In this document: positions 46,140 to 56,817 of the stretch, one piece after another
Position numbering within the stretch: the first letter of the stretch is position 1
How the letters are laid out: every line of letters starts with the position of its first letter
NCBI RefSeq assembly: GCF_035046485.1
Contig: NC_085138.1
Coordinates: forward strand, 6,323,409-6,387,408
DNA: 64,000 nt
Source: Aedes albopictus
Taxonomy: Eukaryota; Arthropoda; Insecta; Diptera; Culicidae
Direction of reading: 5' to 3'
Notes under the pieces: generated by a model
The model's database searches: none
Told to the model about the DNA's origin: nothing
What the model saw: only the letters and a program-made list of their open reading frames with translations
Program-made: the position numbers and the translations under genes

Positions 46140-46298
46140 AAAACAGCGTGACTGCTGATGGGTTAAATAATGCTTTTAGAGTATAATGTTATTGCATTCA
46201 ATGTCATCGTGTGTTGCGCTTAGTTATAAAAGAGCTAGTAGAAATAAATACGCTGAAGGTGCTCGCAAACCTGACTGAAAAGCTGGCTACGCCCTTGG
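46140..46298 (-). repeat. Array leader (inverse of the 24.1-kb leader)
   Basis: On the minus strand this reads AGGGCGTAGCCAGCTTTTCA, GCGAGCACCTT, CTACTAGCTCTTTTATAAC and ATAACATTATA, and then enters the 12-bp array. The same order is seen at 24105-24300 before another array. It marks the outer end of the array-bearing element. Confidence 0.7.
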
Positions 46299-46649
46299 TA
46301 CAAACACATCATGAATTATTCTAACAATTCGATGCAATCGACGAGTCAACAACAATCATCAATTCAGTGGGGCACAAATGACTTGAATAATTGACAGCGT
46401 AATGCGAGGCGTTCGAAGACTATTATATATGTTGACTTTGTGATGAGATAAGTTTCCATAATTTTTACACACTCAGTTGAACAAATATTGTAAGGAGTGT
46501 ATCGTAAAATACTTGAAAATGTTTACAATAGACTCAAAAATAGCTTAATACATCTTTTATGTAATTTTATTTTTGGAGATACTATATAAATCCTTGAAAA
46601 AAAGAAATGGCTTTTATGATTTTCCAAAAGTATTCATTTAACTGGGGTT
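46299..46649. other. No gene recognised
   Basis: AT-rich sequence between the array leader and the next tandem array. No open frame or terminal repeat is recognisable. Confidence 0.4.
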
Positions 46650-48560
46650 TTAACCTAGATTACTGAACACATGTTTTTAAAATTTTGCTCACCTTCTAAA
46701 AAATTGAAATTGCGAAAAAAGTTCGATAATGATCGAAAATTGTTAACTTTTTTGTGCAAATATATTAATCTCCAGAATGCTCATGACATAGGCAAATTAT
46801 CACTGGTCGACAGTGGATCACGCACTTTGACCACTTGTTCCATTTCCGATGGGTTTTGGCCCGCTAATTCCGAATCTGACATTGAAATTGCTGTAACACG
46901 TACAGTTTTTGAGAAAAATAATATATTGTCTTTTTAATTTTAATTTTCTTATCAACTCATCTTGACCAATATTTTAAATTTAATAGATTTTGATCCACTG
47001 ATTCGTAATCTGACCTAAGAATTTTTGTTATACGTATTTATTTTTTTTTGAGTAAAAAGGGTATTAGTTCACAAAATTTCATACTTTCATAGAAAATAAA
47101 CTATTGTCTGAATAATTTTATTTTTTTTTATCTGCTCATTATAACCAATATTCATATTCAATTGATTTTCATATACTGACTTCAGAATTCCTGAAACACA
47201 TACAGTTTTTTGAGATAAATGGGGTATTATTCTCAAAATTTCATATTTTCATAAAAATAAAATATTGTGTTTTTTTTTTATCTGCTCATCATAAACAAAA
47301 TTTATATTTAATGGATTTTGATCCACTGATTCGTAATTTGACATAAGAATTTGTGTAACATGTAAACTTTTTGAGAAAAATGGGGTTTTGTTCACAAAAT
47401 TTCATATTTTTATAGAAAATGAAATATTGTCTTTTTAATTTCAAAGTTTTCATCTACTCATCTTGACCAATATTTTATCTTTAATTTAATAACTGATTCG
47501 TAATCTGATCAAAAAATTCGTGTTACACGTAAAAGTTTTGTTAAAAATCGATTTTTATTCCCAAAACTTCATATATCATGGAAAACAAGATATTGTCTTT
47601 ATAATTCTAAATTTTTCATCTGCTCATTATGATCAATATTAATATTCAATGGTTTTGATCCATTTTGATGATAACAATTTGTGTAACACGTATTTTTTTT
47701 TCTAAAAAATGTTTTTTTTTACAAAATTTCATATTTCCATAGAGAATAAACTATTGTCTTCATAATTTTTTATCTTTTTATCTGCTAATCCAACCCAATA
47801 TTTATATTCAATAAATTTTCATCCACCAGATTGGAAGCTAACCTTGGAATTTTTGCAACACATACAGTTTTTTAAGAAAAATGGGATTATATTCACAAAA
47901 TTTCATATTTTCTTAAAAAATAAAGTATTGTGTTTATGATTTTATTTTTTTATCTGCTTTTTTATATTCAATAGATTTTGATTCGACTGATTCGGAATCT
48001 GATCTTAGAATTTCAATAACACGTACAGTTTTTCGAGAAAAATATAATAATATTTACAACATCATATATCGTCATTGAAAATAAAATGTTGTCTTCATAA
48101 TTTAAAATTTACTACTCATAGAAACTAATAGTCGTATAAAATAGTATATGATAACTCATCTTGACCAATATCTTAAATTTAATAGATTTTGATCCGCTGA
48201 TTCGTAATCTGACCTAAGAATTTGTGTAATACGTATTTTTTTTGAGAATATAGGGTATTAGTTCACAAAATTTCATACTTTCATAGAAAATTAACTATTG
48301 TCTGCATAATTTTATTTTATTTTTATCTGCTCATTATAACCAATATTTATATTCAATAGATTTTCATATACTGACTTCAGAATTCCTGAAACACATACAG
48401 TTTTTTGAGAAAAATGGGGTATTATTCTCAAAATTTCATATTTTCATAAAAAATAATATATTATGTTTTATTTATTTTTTATCTGCCCGTCATAAACAAT
48501 ATTTCTATTTAATGGATTTTGATCCACTGATTCGTAATTTGACATATTCACAAAATTTCA
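46650..48560 (+). repeat. AT-rich tandem repeat of about 165 bp, plus orientation
   Basis: A unit containing TTTTGATCCACTGATTCGTA, TTTGAGAAAAATGGGGTATT and CACAAAATTTCATATTTTCA recurs about every 150-220 bp (for example 46988, 47164, 47316, 47489, 47816, 48186, 48357 and 48519). Units are diverged and AT-rich. Short open frames inside are spurious. The inverse orientation of the same unit fills 49175-50570 and 52511-53165. Confidence 0.88.
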
Positions 48561-48905
48561 TGCCTTCGAAAACTAGCTTGCGGCATATCAAACTTCATGA
48601 TTTTGCAAAACAAGAGTATTGGACCATGTTTCTAGAGGTTTCGGATACACTGACCATTTCTCCGGATGTTCCGGAAACCTGGTGCCCCCAGGGAAGTGGC
48701 CACTTACTGACCGGTTCTGAAACCTAGCTTGCGACATATCAAACTTTAAGATTTTGCAAAACAAGAGTATTGGGTCATGTCTCTTGAGGTTTCGGATACA
48801 CTGGCCACTTCTCCGGATGTTCCGGAAACCTGGAGCACCAGGGAAGTGGCCACTTTCTGACCGGCTCTGAAGCCTAGCTTGCGACACATCAAACTTCATG
48901 ATTTT
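48561..48905 (-). repeat. Two to three inverted units of the GTCGCA 150-bp repeat
   Basis: CTAGCTTGCG(G/A)CATATCAAAC occurs at 48573, 48724 and (as CACATC) 48874, 151 and 150 bp apart. Read in reverse, the units contain GTTTGATATGTCGCAAG, CCGGAACATCCGGAGAA and GTGGCC. This resembles the 150-bp repeat inside the element at 11476-14366, so it is a relocated and inverted piece of that family. Confidence 0.75.
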
Positions 48906-49170
48906 GTAAGTCCAAGAATTCCACTGGGGATGAAATTAATGAATTCCATTAAGAATTTCTCTAGTGATTCTTCTGGGAATTCCTTGACGAAATCCTTTGA
49001 GAGTTCTTCCAGGGATTCCATCCAAATCCTTCAGGAGTTCCTTCAGAGATTCCATCAATATTTGCCATCATAGATCCCTCGGGATTTCTTGTGGTTAGTC
49101 TTTCAGGGATTTCTTCGTAAATTTCTTAAAGGTTTATTTTTTCGGAAAACTTTTCAAAAATTCCTACGGG
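48906..49170. repeat. Short 12-bp-type array
   Basis: Words such as TTCTTCCAGGGATTCCATCC and GGAATTCCTTGAC identify a small degenerate piece of the GGAATTCCTCCA family between two satellite arrays. Confidence 0.65.
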
Positions 49171-49174
49171 AATC

Positions 49175-49976
49175 ACTTTGTTACGTTATAAACAGATAGG
49201 CCCCGAATACAATTATGCAGTTCAATGAACATATGCAAATTTAAAAAAATCAGTAAAAAATGCATTTTACACGAATATATGGGAAGTTGTGAATAAAACT
49301 GTGCTCTCAAAAACTGTACGTGGTACAGAAGTTCTGAGGTTAGATTTCGAATAAGCAAAGCAGATTGAAAATTATTACATACAAATATTGGTTTTGATGA
49401 GAGGACCTTAAATTGAAAAAAAGCAGAAGTAATAGTTTTTCTATAAAAATATGGATTTTTGTGAATAGAAACCCATTTTTCTCAAAAAATTCACGTGCTA
49501 CAGGAATTCTTAAGTCAGTTTCTGAAACAGTCGATCAAAATCCGATATATTAAAATATTGGTTAAGATGAGACAAAAAAATAAGATTATAAAGACAATAT
49601 TTTATTTTCTCAAAAAATATGAAATTTTGTACATAAAGTCCTATGTTTCTCAAAAACTATACGTGTTACAGAAATTCTTAGATCAGACTCTGAATATAGA
49701 TATTAGTTATGATGAGCAGATAAAAAAATTAAACATTATTAAGTCAGTTTATTATTTTCTAAAATTTCAAGTCTTAGGTTAGTTTCCGAATGGCTGGATG
49801 ACAAACTATTAAATATAAATATTGGTTACGATGAGCAGATAAAAAATTCAAAATTATAGAGACAATATTTTAATTTCTCTGAAAATATGAAATTTTATGA
49901 ATAAAACCCCATTTTTCTTAAAAACTTTACGTGTTACAGAAATTCTTAGGTCAGATTCCCGGTCAGTATATGAAAA

Positions 49977-50041
<65 letters not shown>

Positions 50042-50570
50042 TATAGGTTAAGATGAGCAGATAAAAAATTCAAATTATAAAGACCATAGTTTATTTTCTA
50101 TGAAAATATGAATTTTTCTCAAAAAGTTCACGTGTTACTGAAATTCTTAGGTCAGATTCTGAATCAGTGAATCAAAATCTATTGAATATAATAATTGTTT
50201 ATGATGAGCAGATGACAAATTTAAACTTATAGAGACAATATTTTGTTTTCTATGAAAAAAATGAAATTTTGTAAATAAAACTCTATTTTTCTCAAAAAAT
50301 TTACGTGTTACAGAAAGTCTTTGGTCAGATTCCGAGTCAGTATATGAAAATCTCATAAATATGTACATATTGGTTGAGATGAGCAGATAAAAAAAATAAA
50401 ATTATAAAGACAATAGTTTATTTTCTATGAAAATATGAATTTTTTGAATAAAACCCCATTTTTCTCAAAAATTTTACGTGTTACTAAAATTCTTAGGTCA
50501 TATTTTGAATCAGTGGATCAAAATTTATTGAATAAAAATATAATTTATGATTGGCAGATAAAAAACCCTA
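49175..50570 (-). repeat. AT-rich tandem repeat of about 165 bp, minus orientation
   Basis: The unit is the reverse complement of that at 46650-48560, with TGATGAGCAGATAAAAAATT, TATGAAATTTTGTGAATAAA and TTACGTGTTACAGAAATTCT. About eight units are seen. A TA microsatellite interrupts it at 49980-50039, and mobile elements interrupt it at 50570-52510. Confidence 0.88.
49980..50039. repeat. TA microsatellite
   Basis: About 30 uninterrupted AT dinucleotides lie within the inverted satellite array. Confidence 0.97.
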
Positions 50571-51757
50571 ATTAATCCACCTAGCGGTGATGGCGCCTTT
50601 CTCGTGCCTTCGAAAACACATTTCAACACAACTCAAGTGACATGTTGATGAACATCGCACTTTCATACGTTCAACAGAAATCCATTTCATGGCATCAGAG
50701 ATCATATCGTTTATCTGGTTTTTGATTCTTGAGCCGCAATCTTGAATTTTGAGCCGCCATTTAGGATTAATTTAGGATTAAAGTCCGGCAGCTTGGAAAT
50801 TCTAGTCGCTATTTTTGGACTCCAGACTTCTTTCCCATACCATTTTTTTTTAAATTTTTATTAACGTGTATTTTAACTTAGATGCTAATTCTACACTCTC
50901 ACTCCCCATACCAGATACACTAATATTGAATGGTTTTACAGCCCAAAACTCTATTAAACTGCCGCCATTTTGAATGTTGAGACGCCTTCTTGGATATTCT
51001 GGTAGCTATTTTTGAACTCTGGACAACTTCACCGTACCAAATATACCCATATTGCTTGGTTTTAGATCCTAATGTTCCATTAAACAACAACCATCTTGAA
51101 TGTTGAACCGCCATCTTGGATTTTAGACCGCCTTCTTGGATATTCTGGTCGCCATTTTTGGAGTCCAGACTTCTTCCCCATACCAAATATACCCATATTG
51201 CATGGTGTCAGGTCATTAAACTCCATTAAACATTCGCCATCTTGAATTTGGAGCCGCCATCTTGAATATTAGGCTGCCATCTTGAATTTTGGACCGATAT
51301 CGGGGAATTTCTGGTGTCCAGTGTTCATTTCCGCATGAAATTCGTAAACCAAGCTAAAGGTTACAAAAATTGCCGCAGTTTGATGTGTCGCATGATGGGG
51401 CTTGGTTCAGCTTTATATACGGCCAGTACCACCGGTGCTGGTCTGAAAGACTGAAATGGCCATTACTCCGGAACCCCTAGACCTATCCGAACTATTTTTA
51501 ATAGCAAACAATGCGGTAAAATTCCGGTTCGATTCGAGCTATAATCCGAAAAATCCACTAATGGGAAGTGCCTTTTAAATGAGTGAAGTTTTTTTGCGCA
51601 CAGACATACATACATACACACATACAGACATCATCTCAATTCGTCGAACTGAGTTGATTGGTATATGTGACTTGACCTTCCGAGACTTCTATCGAAAATT
51701 GTTTTTTTTTGAGTGAACATATAGCCTTTCTATACACTTCGGTGTACGAGAAAGGCA
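50570..51757 (+). mobile_element. AATCCACCTAG-ended non-coding element, second copy
   Basis: The ends match the element at 11476-14366: TTAATCCACCTAGCGGTGAT at the left, and GTGAACATATAGCCTTTC then GAGAAAGGCAAAA at the right. The interior is different. It contains imperfect repeats of GCCGCCATCTTGAATTTTGG (50750-51300) and only a short piece of the GTCGCATG repeat (51370-51400). It was inserted into the inverted satellite. Confidence 0.75.
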
Positions 51758-52510
51758 AAACAATACTTTTGAGCTTATTTGCTTTAAAAAACTAAGTTAT
51801 TTAACTAAACCAATCGAATGAAAGATCTTTTTTGATAGAAAGTTTAACAAACTTTCGAATGAGGGTCAAAAAGCTGCGATAAGTTTGACCATTTTCAAGT
51901 AATAGCCAGTTTGAGGCAAGTAAAGTCAAAAACATGTAAAGTTCAATTACTACGTAACGGTTGAGATTTGACCATATGCGTACACATTTTTTTCACCATT
52001 TATGATCCTCTATCACTTCTTAAAAAATTTGCATTCACCCATCGGGACCCCCGGAACCGGTTCCGGAACACTACCGGTTCTGATATGGTCTGAGACTATT
52101 TTCCTGCTTACCGTTCATCAGATGAGCGAAAATGCCGTGGTTTGATATGTCGCATGCATGGGTTTGTTGCAGTTTCATGTCTGGCCCCTCCAAGGGGTAC
52201 CGGTCCGGAACACCTAAATGGCCATAACTCCGGAACGGCTGGACCGATCTGAACCATTTTCATTAGGAAACAATGAGACTATATGCCGCGTCGAATGAAC
52301 CGTCGGTCATTAAAATCGGTTGAGGTGTACTGCCAAAAACTGTGAGTTTTTTGTACACACACATACACACATACACACACAGACATCACCTCAATTCGTC
52401 GAGCTGAGTCGATTGGTATATGTGACTCGACCCTCCGGGCCTTCTATCAAAAAGTCATTTTTGGAGTGAACATAAGCCTTTCCAGTACACTCGTACACTA
52501 AGAAAGGCTA
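51758..52510 (+). mobile_element. Truncated third copy of the same element family
   Basis: The right half (52020-52510) carries GGAACCGGTTCCGGAACAC, TTTGATATGTCGCATGCATG, the ACACACATAC microsatellite and the terminal AGCCTTTCCAGTACACTC and AAGAAAGGCTAAAA. The left part (51758-52010) has no family features and may be unrelated. The canonical left end is missing. Confidence 0.65.
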
Positions 52511-53165
52511 AAATAAGATTATTAGGACAATAGTTTATTTTCTATGGAAATATAAAATTTTGTGAATAAACCGAATTTTCTAAAAAAAAATTACGTGTTA
52601 TTGAAATTCTTGGGCCACATTCTAAATAAATGGATCAAAATCTATTGAATTTAAATGTTGGTTATAATGAACGGATAAAATATATAAAATTATCAAGCCA
52701 ATATTTTATTTTGTATGAAAATATGAAATTTTGTGAATAAACCTCTATTTTCCCAAAAAATTCGCGTGTTACTGAAACTCTTAGGTCAGATTCTGAATCA
52801 CAGTGGATCAAAATCTATTGAATATAAATATTGGTTATGATGAGCAGATGAAAAGTTTTAAATTATAAAGACAATATTTTGTTTTCTCTGAAAATATGGA
52901 ATTTTGTGAATAAAACCCTATTTTTCTCAAAAACTTTACGTGTTACAGAAATTCTAAGGTCAGAATACGAGTTAGTATATGAAAATTTAATAAATATAGA
53001 TATTAGTTAAGATGAGCAGATAAAAAAAAAAAATAAAATTATAAAGACAATAGTTTATTTTCCATGAAAATATGAAATTTGTGAATAAACCCCTATTTTT
53101 CTCAAAAACTGTACGTTTTGCAGGAATTCTGAAGTCAGGTTCGGAATCAGCGGGTCAAATTCCAT
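52511..53165 (-). repeat. Continuation of the inverted 165-bp satellite
   Basis: After the mobile elements the same minus-orientation units resume, such as GGACAATAGTTTATTTTCTA and AATTCTTAGGTCAGATTCTG. This shows that the elements split a formerly continuous array. Confidence 0.85.
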
Positions 53166-53169
53166 TAGA

Positions 53170-53790
53170 AATGGAACAAATGGTCAAAGTGCGTGAAAAA
53201 AGTTTCAGCTTCAAGATAAATTTTAGGTACTTTTTGACCATTTTTAGTTCCGCGTGCACTATTTTGACTGTAGAACTGGTAACACTGTCCCGATTTTTAT
53301 AAAACTTTGACAGTGTAAAATTGTTGTGTTAAACTGTTTATAGTGAAAATTTCAGCCATTTTTATTGAGTACTTTCAAAGTAAGAGCAGTTTGAATTTCA
53401 CTATACCAAAACCACATCTGCTTATTGTGACATAGTGTGACATATATGGCTATAACTTTTTAACGGTATGATCAAATTGAATGAAATTTTGACAAATTAC
53501 TTCTGCATACATACTTTACGTACATAAAAATTTTCATTGAAATCGGTTCAGTATTTTTGGAGTTGAAACGGCAAAAAAGTGATATTTTCCAAAATGTTTG
53601 TTTGCACAAGATTTCAACGATATCTCCGCCAATACTCAACCGATTTTAATGAAAATTTTATGGTACATATTAGCTACACATAATATACTATTCATGGTCA
53701 AAAAATTAGCTATTTTGGCGAACGCAATCGAAAGTTATACAATATTTTCTGTGTGCCAATTTCATCGTGGACACCCTTTAGCACAATTCT
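53170..53790 (+). mobile_element. Partial copy of the 41.3-kb inverted-repeat element, without satellite
   Basis: GTGCACTATTTTGACTGTAG, TTTCAGCCATTTTTATTGAG and AAAGTAAGAGCAGTTTGAAT follow the same order as 41590-41750. The sequence then continues directly into right-arm sequence (TACATACTTTACGTACATAA, ACGATATCTCCGCC) that matches 43000-43280. The 144-bp satellite is absent at the join near 53410. The left arm is missing. Confidence 0.75.
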
Positions 53791-54017
53791 TAAAAATGAA
53801 AAAAGGCCATTTTTGAGGATCTCTTTTTTTTATGCTCCTCCAAATCATGTTTATGCAAATAAAAAATACGTAAAATGAAAAATTCGCCTTTTTACCCTTT
53901 TTACACCCATAAGAAGGGTATAAATATCGCTCGAAAAACCGACTTTCGATCCGAGGCCCGGAGGGCCGAGTCTCATATACCAATGAACTCAGCTCGACGA
54001 ACTGAGCAAATGTCTGT

Positions 54018-54066
54018 ATGTGTGTGTGTGTGTGTGTGTATGTGTGTATGTGTGTGTGTGTGTATG
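54018..54066. repeat. GTGTGTAT microsatellite
   Basis: A simple GTGTGTGTAT run lies at the same relative position as the CACACATA run of the plus-strand family members. Confidence 0.95.
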
Positions 54067-54070
54067 TGCG

Positions 54071-54790
54071 TTACAAAAAAAAGTCACGCACGTTTCTCAG
54101 CCGTCTGTCAACCGATTTGAGTTCTCTTGGAAGCAAATGAAAGCTACTACATCCTAGTAGGACGCTATTGAATTTTTTTTCGATTGGATGTTTGGTTACC
54201 GAGATATCTTTCGAAGAGTACTTTTGAGTCATACATCTAAACTTTTTAAGATTTTTGACCAAGTGTATCATAATGAATATTTCGGCCGTTTGTCAATCGA
54301 TTTGAGTTCTTTCGGCACCAAATGAAAGCTACAGCATCCTAGTAGGTCGCCCAGAAATTTTATTTCGATTGGACATTTGGTTACAGAGATATCTTTTGAA
54401 GAGTACTTAGGATTTATACAACTAAACTTTTTGAGATTTTTGACCAAGTGTATCATAATAAATATCTTAGCCGTCTGTCAACCGATTTTGGTTATCCTGA
54501 CACCAAATGAAAGCTACAACATTCTAGTAGAACCCTATACAATTTCATTAGGATTGGACATTTGGTTACCGAGATATCTTTCAAAGAGTACTTGGGAGTA
54601 ATACAGGTTAATTTTTTGAGAGATTTTTGACCAAGGGTACCATAATAAATATCTCAGCCGTCTGTCATCTGATTTGCGTTCTCTAAGCACCAAATGAAAC
54701 CTACAATATCCTTGTATAAGGCCCTGAAATTTTATTTCGATTCGACATTTGATTACTGAGATATCTTACGAAGAGTATTTCAATAAATTA
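54071..54790 (+). repeat. Tandem repeat of about 187 bp, four units
   Basis: GT(C/T)TGTCAACCGATTT and variants occur near 54103, 54289, 54473 and 54660. Each is followed by CACCAAATGAAAGCTACA, CGATTGGACATTTGGTTAC and GAGATATCTTT. The unit is unrelated to the 150-bp repeat in the family member at 11.5-14.4 kb. Confidence 0.9.
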
Positions 54791-55064
54791 TTTTTTATTA
54801 TTATATTCACTTGTTATCTTGCATTAGTTTTTGACCAATCTATGGGAAATTATTTTTCAATAAATAATGCTGTCCTCATACAAAGTGTAGCAGGTAATTG
54901 TTTTCAACAAAGTTTTAAATAACAAATTACAAATACACAGGAATTTTATGAAAACTAACAATATGTTAAATGAAAGCTTTGAATTTATATATTGTGGGAA
55001 AAAAGCAAGAACCGGACAACCAAAATAACTAGCTAATGCGAAAACTGTTTAACTTAATAGATAG

Positions 55065-55276
55065 GGTCTGTGACCATTTGGGCAGGAGCACCTATTTTGG
55101 GCACTTGCTGCTACAACTCAGTCAATTTCAAACCGATTGACTTGAATTTTTGTACATGTCTAGATACTGTGCCTAGCTGATCGTGTCTCAAAAATCAAGT
55201 CAATCGGTTGAAAATTGACTGAGTTGTAGCAGCAAGTGCCCAAAATAGGTGCTCCTGCCCAAATGGTCCCAGACCC
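55065..55276. mobile_element. TA-flanked hairpin MITE with arms of about 88 bp
   Basis: The sequence from GGGTCTGTGACCATTTGGGC pairs with its near-perfect inverse ending GTCCCAGACCC. The arms are about 88 bp and the loop about 35-40 bp. TA occurs on both sides (55063-55064 and 55277-55278), as in Tc1/mariner-type insertions. A transcript would fold into a long hairpin. No coding capacity is present. Confidence 0.92.
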
Positions 55277-55691
55277 TATATCATTTTTGTCCTTTTTACA
55301 TCACGACCACGAATACCAAGTACTTCGGAGCTAATTTAATCGACTGATTAAGAGATATTAGACAAAGTGTATCCCGCTGATTTTCTTACCCTATTGTTAA
55401 TCGATTCAAGATCTTTTAGCAGTTAACAAAAGATACAATATTCCAGAATATGTAAGCTATTTTTAAACATTGCATACAAGTTTCTAGGAGGTGTCTGGCA
55501 TTTCTGCTAGTTTAGTCCATGGTCCATGATGCTATTTTGGAAACCAATCCACTAAATGCCAAATACACAATATTTTCTAGAACTTTTGGTCCATCACACA
55601 AAATAAATATGTTAAATACAAATAATACAACTATAGTTTTAATAAGTGTAAGAAGGGTTCTGTTCACCATAGGTGGATTAAATCGGGTTTT

Positions 55692-56650
55692 TTAAATAGG
55701 GTATGGTTTTCAATTTATGGACGAGTAAGTTAGAGCAAACAATGGAATTTTATAATCTTTTAAGATATTAAAAGCAGGTTTTTAAAGTTTTACCAAAAAA
55801 TAGACGTTTTTTGGAGTGGACCATTTTGTAGATATTGGAGATTTTCTATCGAAAATATGAATTTTGATAGTCGGTGTTGAATGATATGTTATGTGTACAT
55901 TACTATTAACAAGCATCAATATTTTCCAGATTTTTTATTGTACAAATTTTATTCGCTACAGATTTTTGAAAAATCTTAACAAAATAGCATTTTGTGCAGA
56001 TTTTTATTTTGTGAGGTGTTTTCATTTAACCATATTTTGAATAATACTAAGCATTTTCCATTTTTTTTAAGCTGCTCTAAACTTAACTTAACAATCAAAT
56101 TTCCAAATAAGCCATGGAATCAGTATTGGCAAAATTTGACCAAAAACTTTGTATGTTCTGAAGCGAAACATTTTATGATTCTAGTGATAAACGACATCAT
56201 TCCCACGAAAGAAAAATTACTAGATAAAAAAGTTAGAGGAACAAGTGATAATAAATGTAATCACTGTGGAAAGGTAGATAGTGTTGAGCATAGATTTAAA
56301 AGTTGTGGAAACAGTTATGCAATTTGGAATTGGATAAGAGATACCATAAAAAAACAAGCTAAAAATATGTATTAAGGACCCTGTAGATATGCTTGGAAGA
56401 ATAATAGAGAACAATCAATATCAGAGCAAAGTCGCTCTATGGCTCACGTTAATAGGCATTGCATATAATTTAAAACATCAACCCGTACTCTTCAAGACTT
56501 TGTGCAAATAATCCGTGAAATACGATGGAACAACAGAAAACAATTTGAACATAGTTTTAAACAATGGATTAATGTTATATAAAATTGTAAATATTATAAC
56601 GAAGGAAAAGCTTAATAAAGGAATAACTAAAAAAAAACTAAATTGTGATG
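55692..56650 (+). pseudogene. 5'-truncated LINE: reverse transcriptase C-terminus
   Basis: Translated in shifting frames, the fragment shows NRVWFSIYGRVS, then IIPTKEKLLDKKVRG, then the zinc-binding signature CNHCGKVDSVEHRFKSC (C-x2-C-x7-H-x4-C type) followed by AIWNWI. After a frame change it gives SKVALWLTLIGIAYNL and REIRWNNRKQFEHS. This is the C-terminal zinc-binding region of a non-LTR retrotransposon ORF2. The 3' end is A-rich near 56640. It is frame-broken and sits directly upstream of the second receptor gene. Confidence 0.8.
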
Positions 56651-56797
56651 ATTTCATGGAAGAACCTAAAAAAAGACCAACCCTGCTTCGAGATAGAGCA
56701 TCCTGGCCATTTTCAACTACTTTTCGATACACTCCTTACTCCACGGTTCAATTGATGAAATCACTTGGTTGTGCCTTAGAAAGCACAATTAGAAACA

Positions 56798-56808
56798 ATT
56801 CAGTCAGT
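56798..56808 (+). promoter_or_regulatory. Initiator-like TCAGTCAGTC upstream of receptor copy 2
   Basis: TCAGTCAGTCG lies about 18 bp before the preferred start codon at 56818. It matches the arthropod initiator TCAGT twice. No convincing TATA box is present 25-35 bp upstream, so the promoter call is weak. Confidence 0.3.
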
Positions 56809-56817
56809 CGCCACGAA

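Larger units (their letters stand above)
43500..46140. repeat. 12-bp array (GGAATTCCTCCAGG orientation)
   Basis: A well-preserved array of GGAATTCCTCCA-type units runs to about 46140. It is interrupted by a non-repeat island (43640-43905) and by a TTAA-flanked MITE (45418-45500). Many overlapping open frames of 70-167 codons on both strands are repeat translations (Asn-Ser-Ser-Arg, Glu-Glu-Phe-Leu, Gly-Ile-Pro-Pro) and are not supported as genes. Confidence 0.92.
53885..55691 (-). mobile_element. AATCCACC-ended non-coding element, minus-strand copy
   Basis: On the minus strand it begins AAACCCGATTTAATCCACCT and ends in a block with GAACTGAGT(T)CATTGGTATATG, preceded by a CACACATA microsatellite, as in the plus-strand relatives. 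The interior is a different tandem repeat (54071-54790), plus a TA-flanked hairpin MITE (55065-55276). No coding capacity is seen. Confidence 0.7.
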
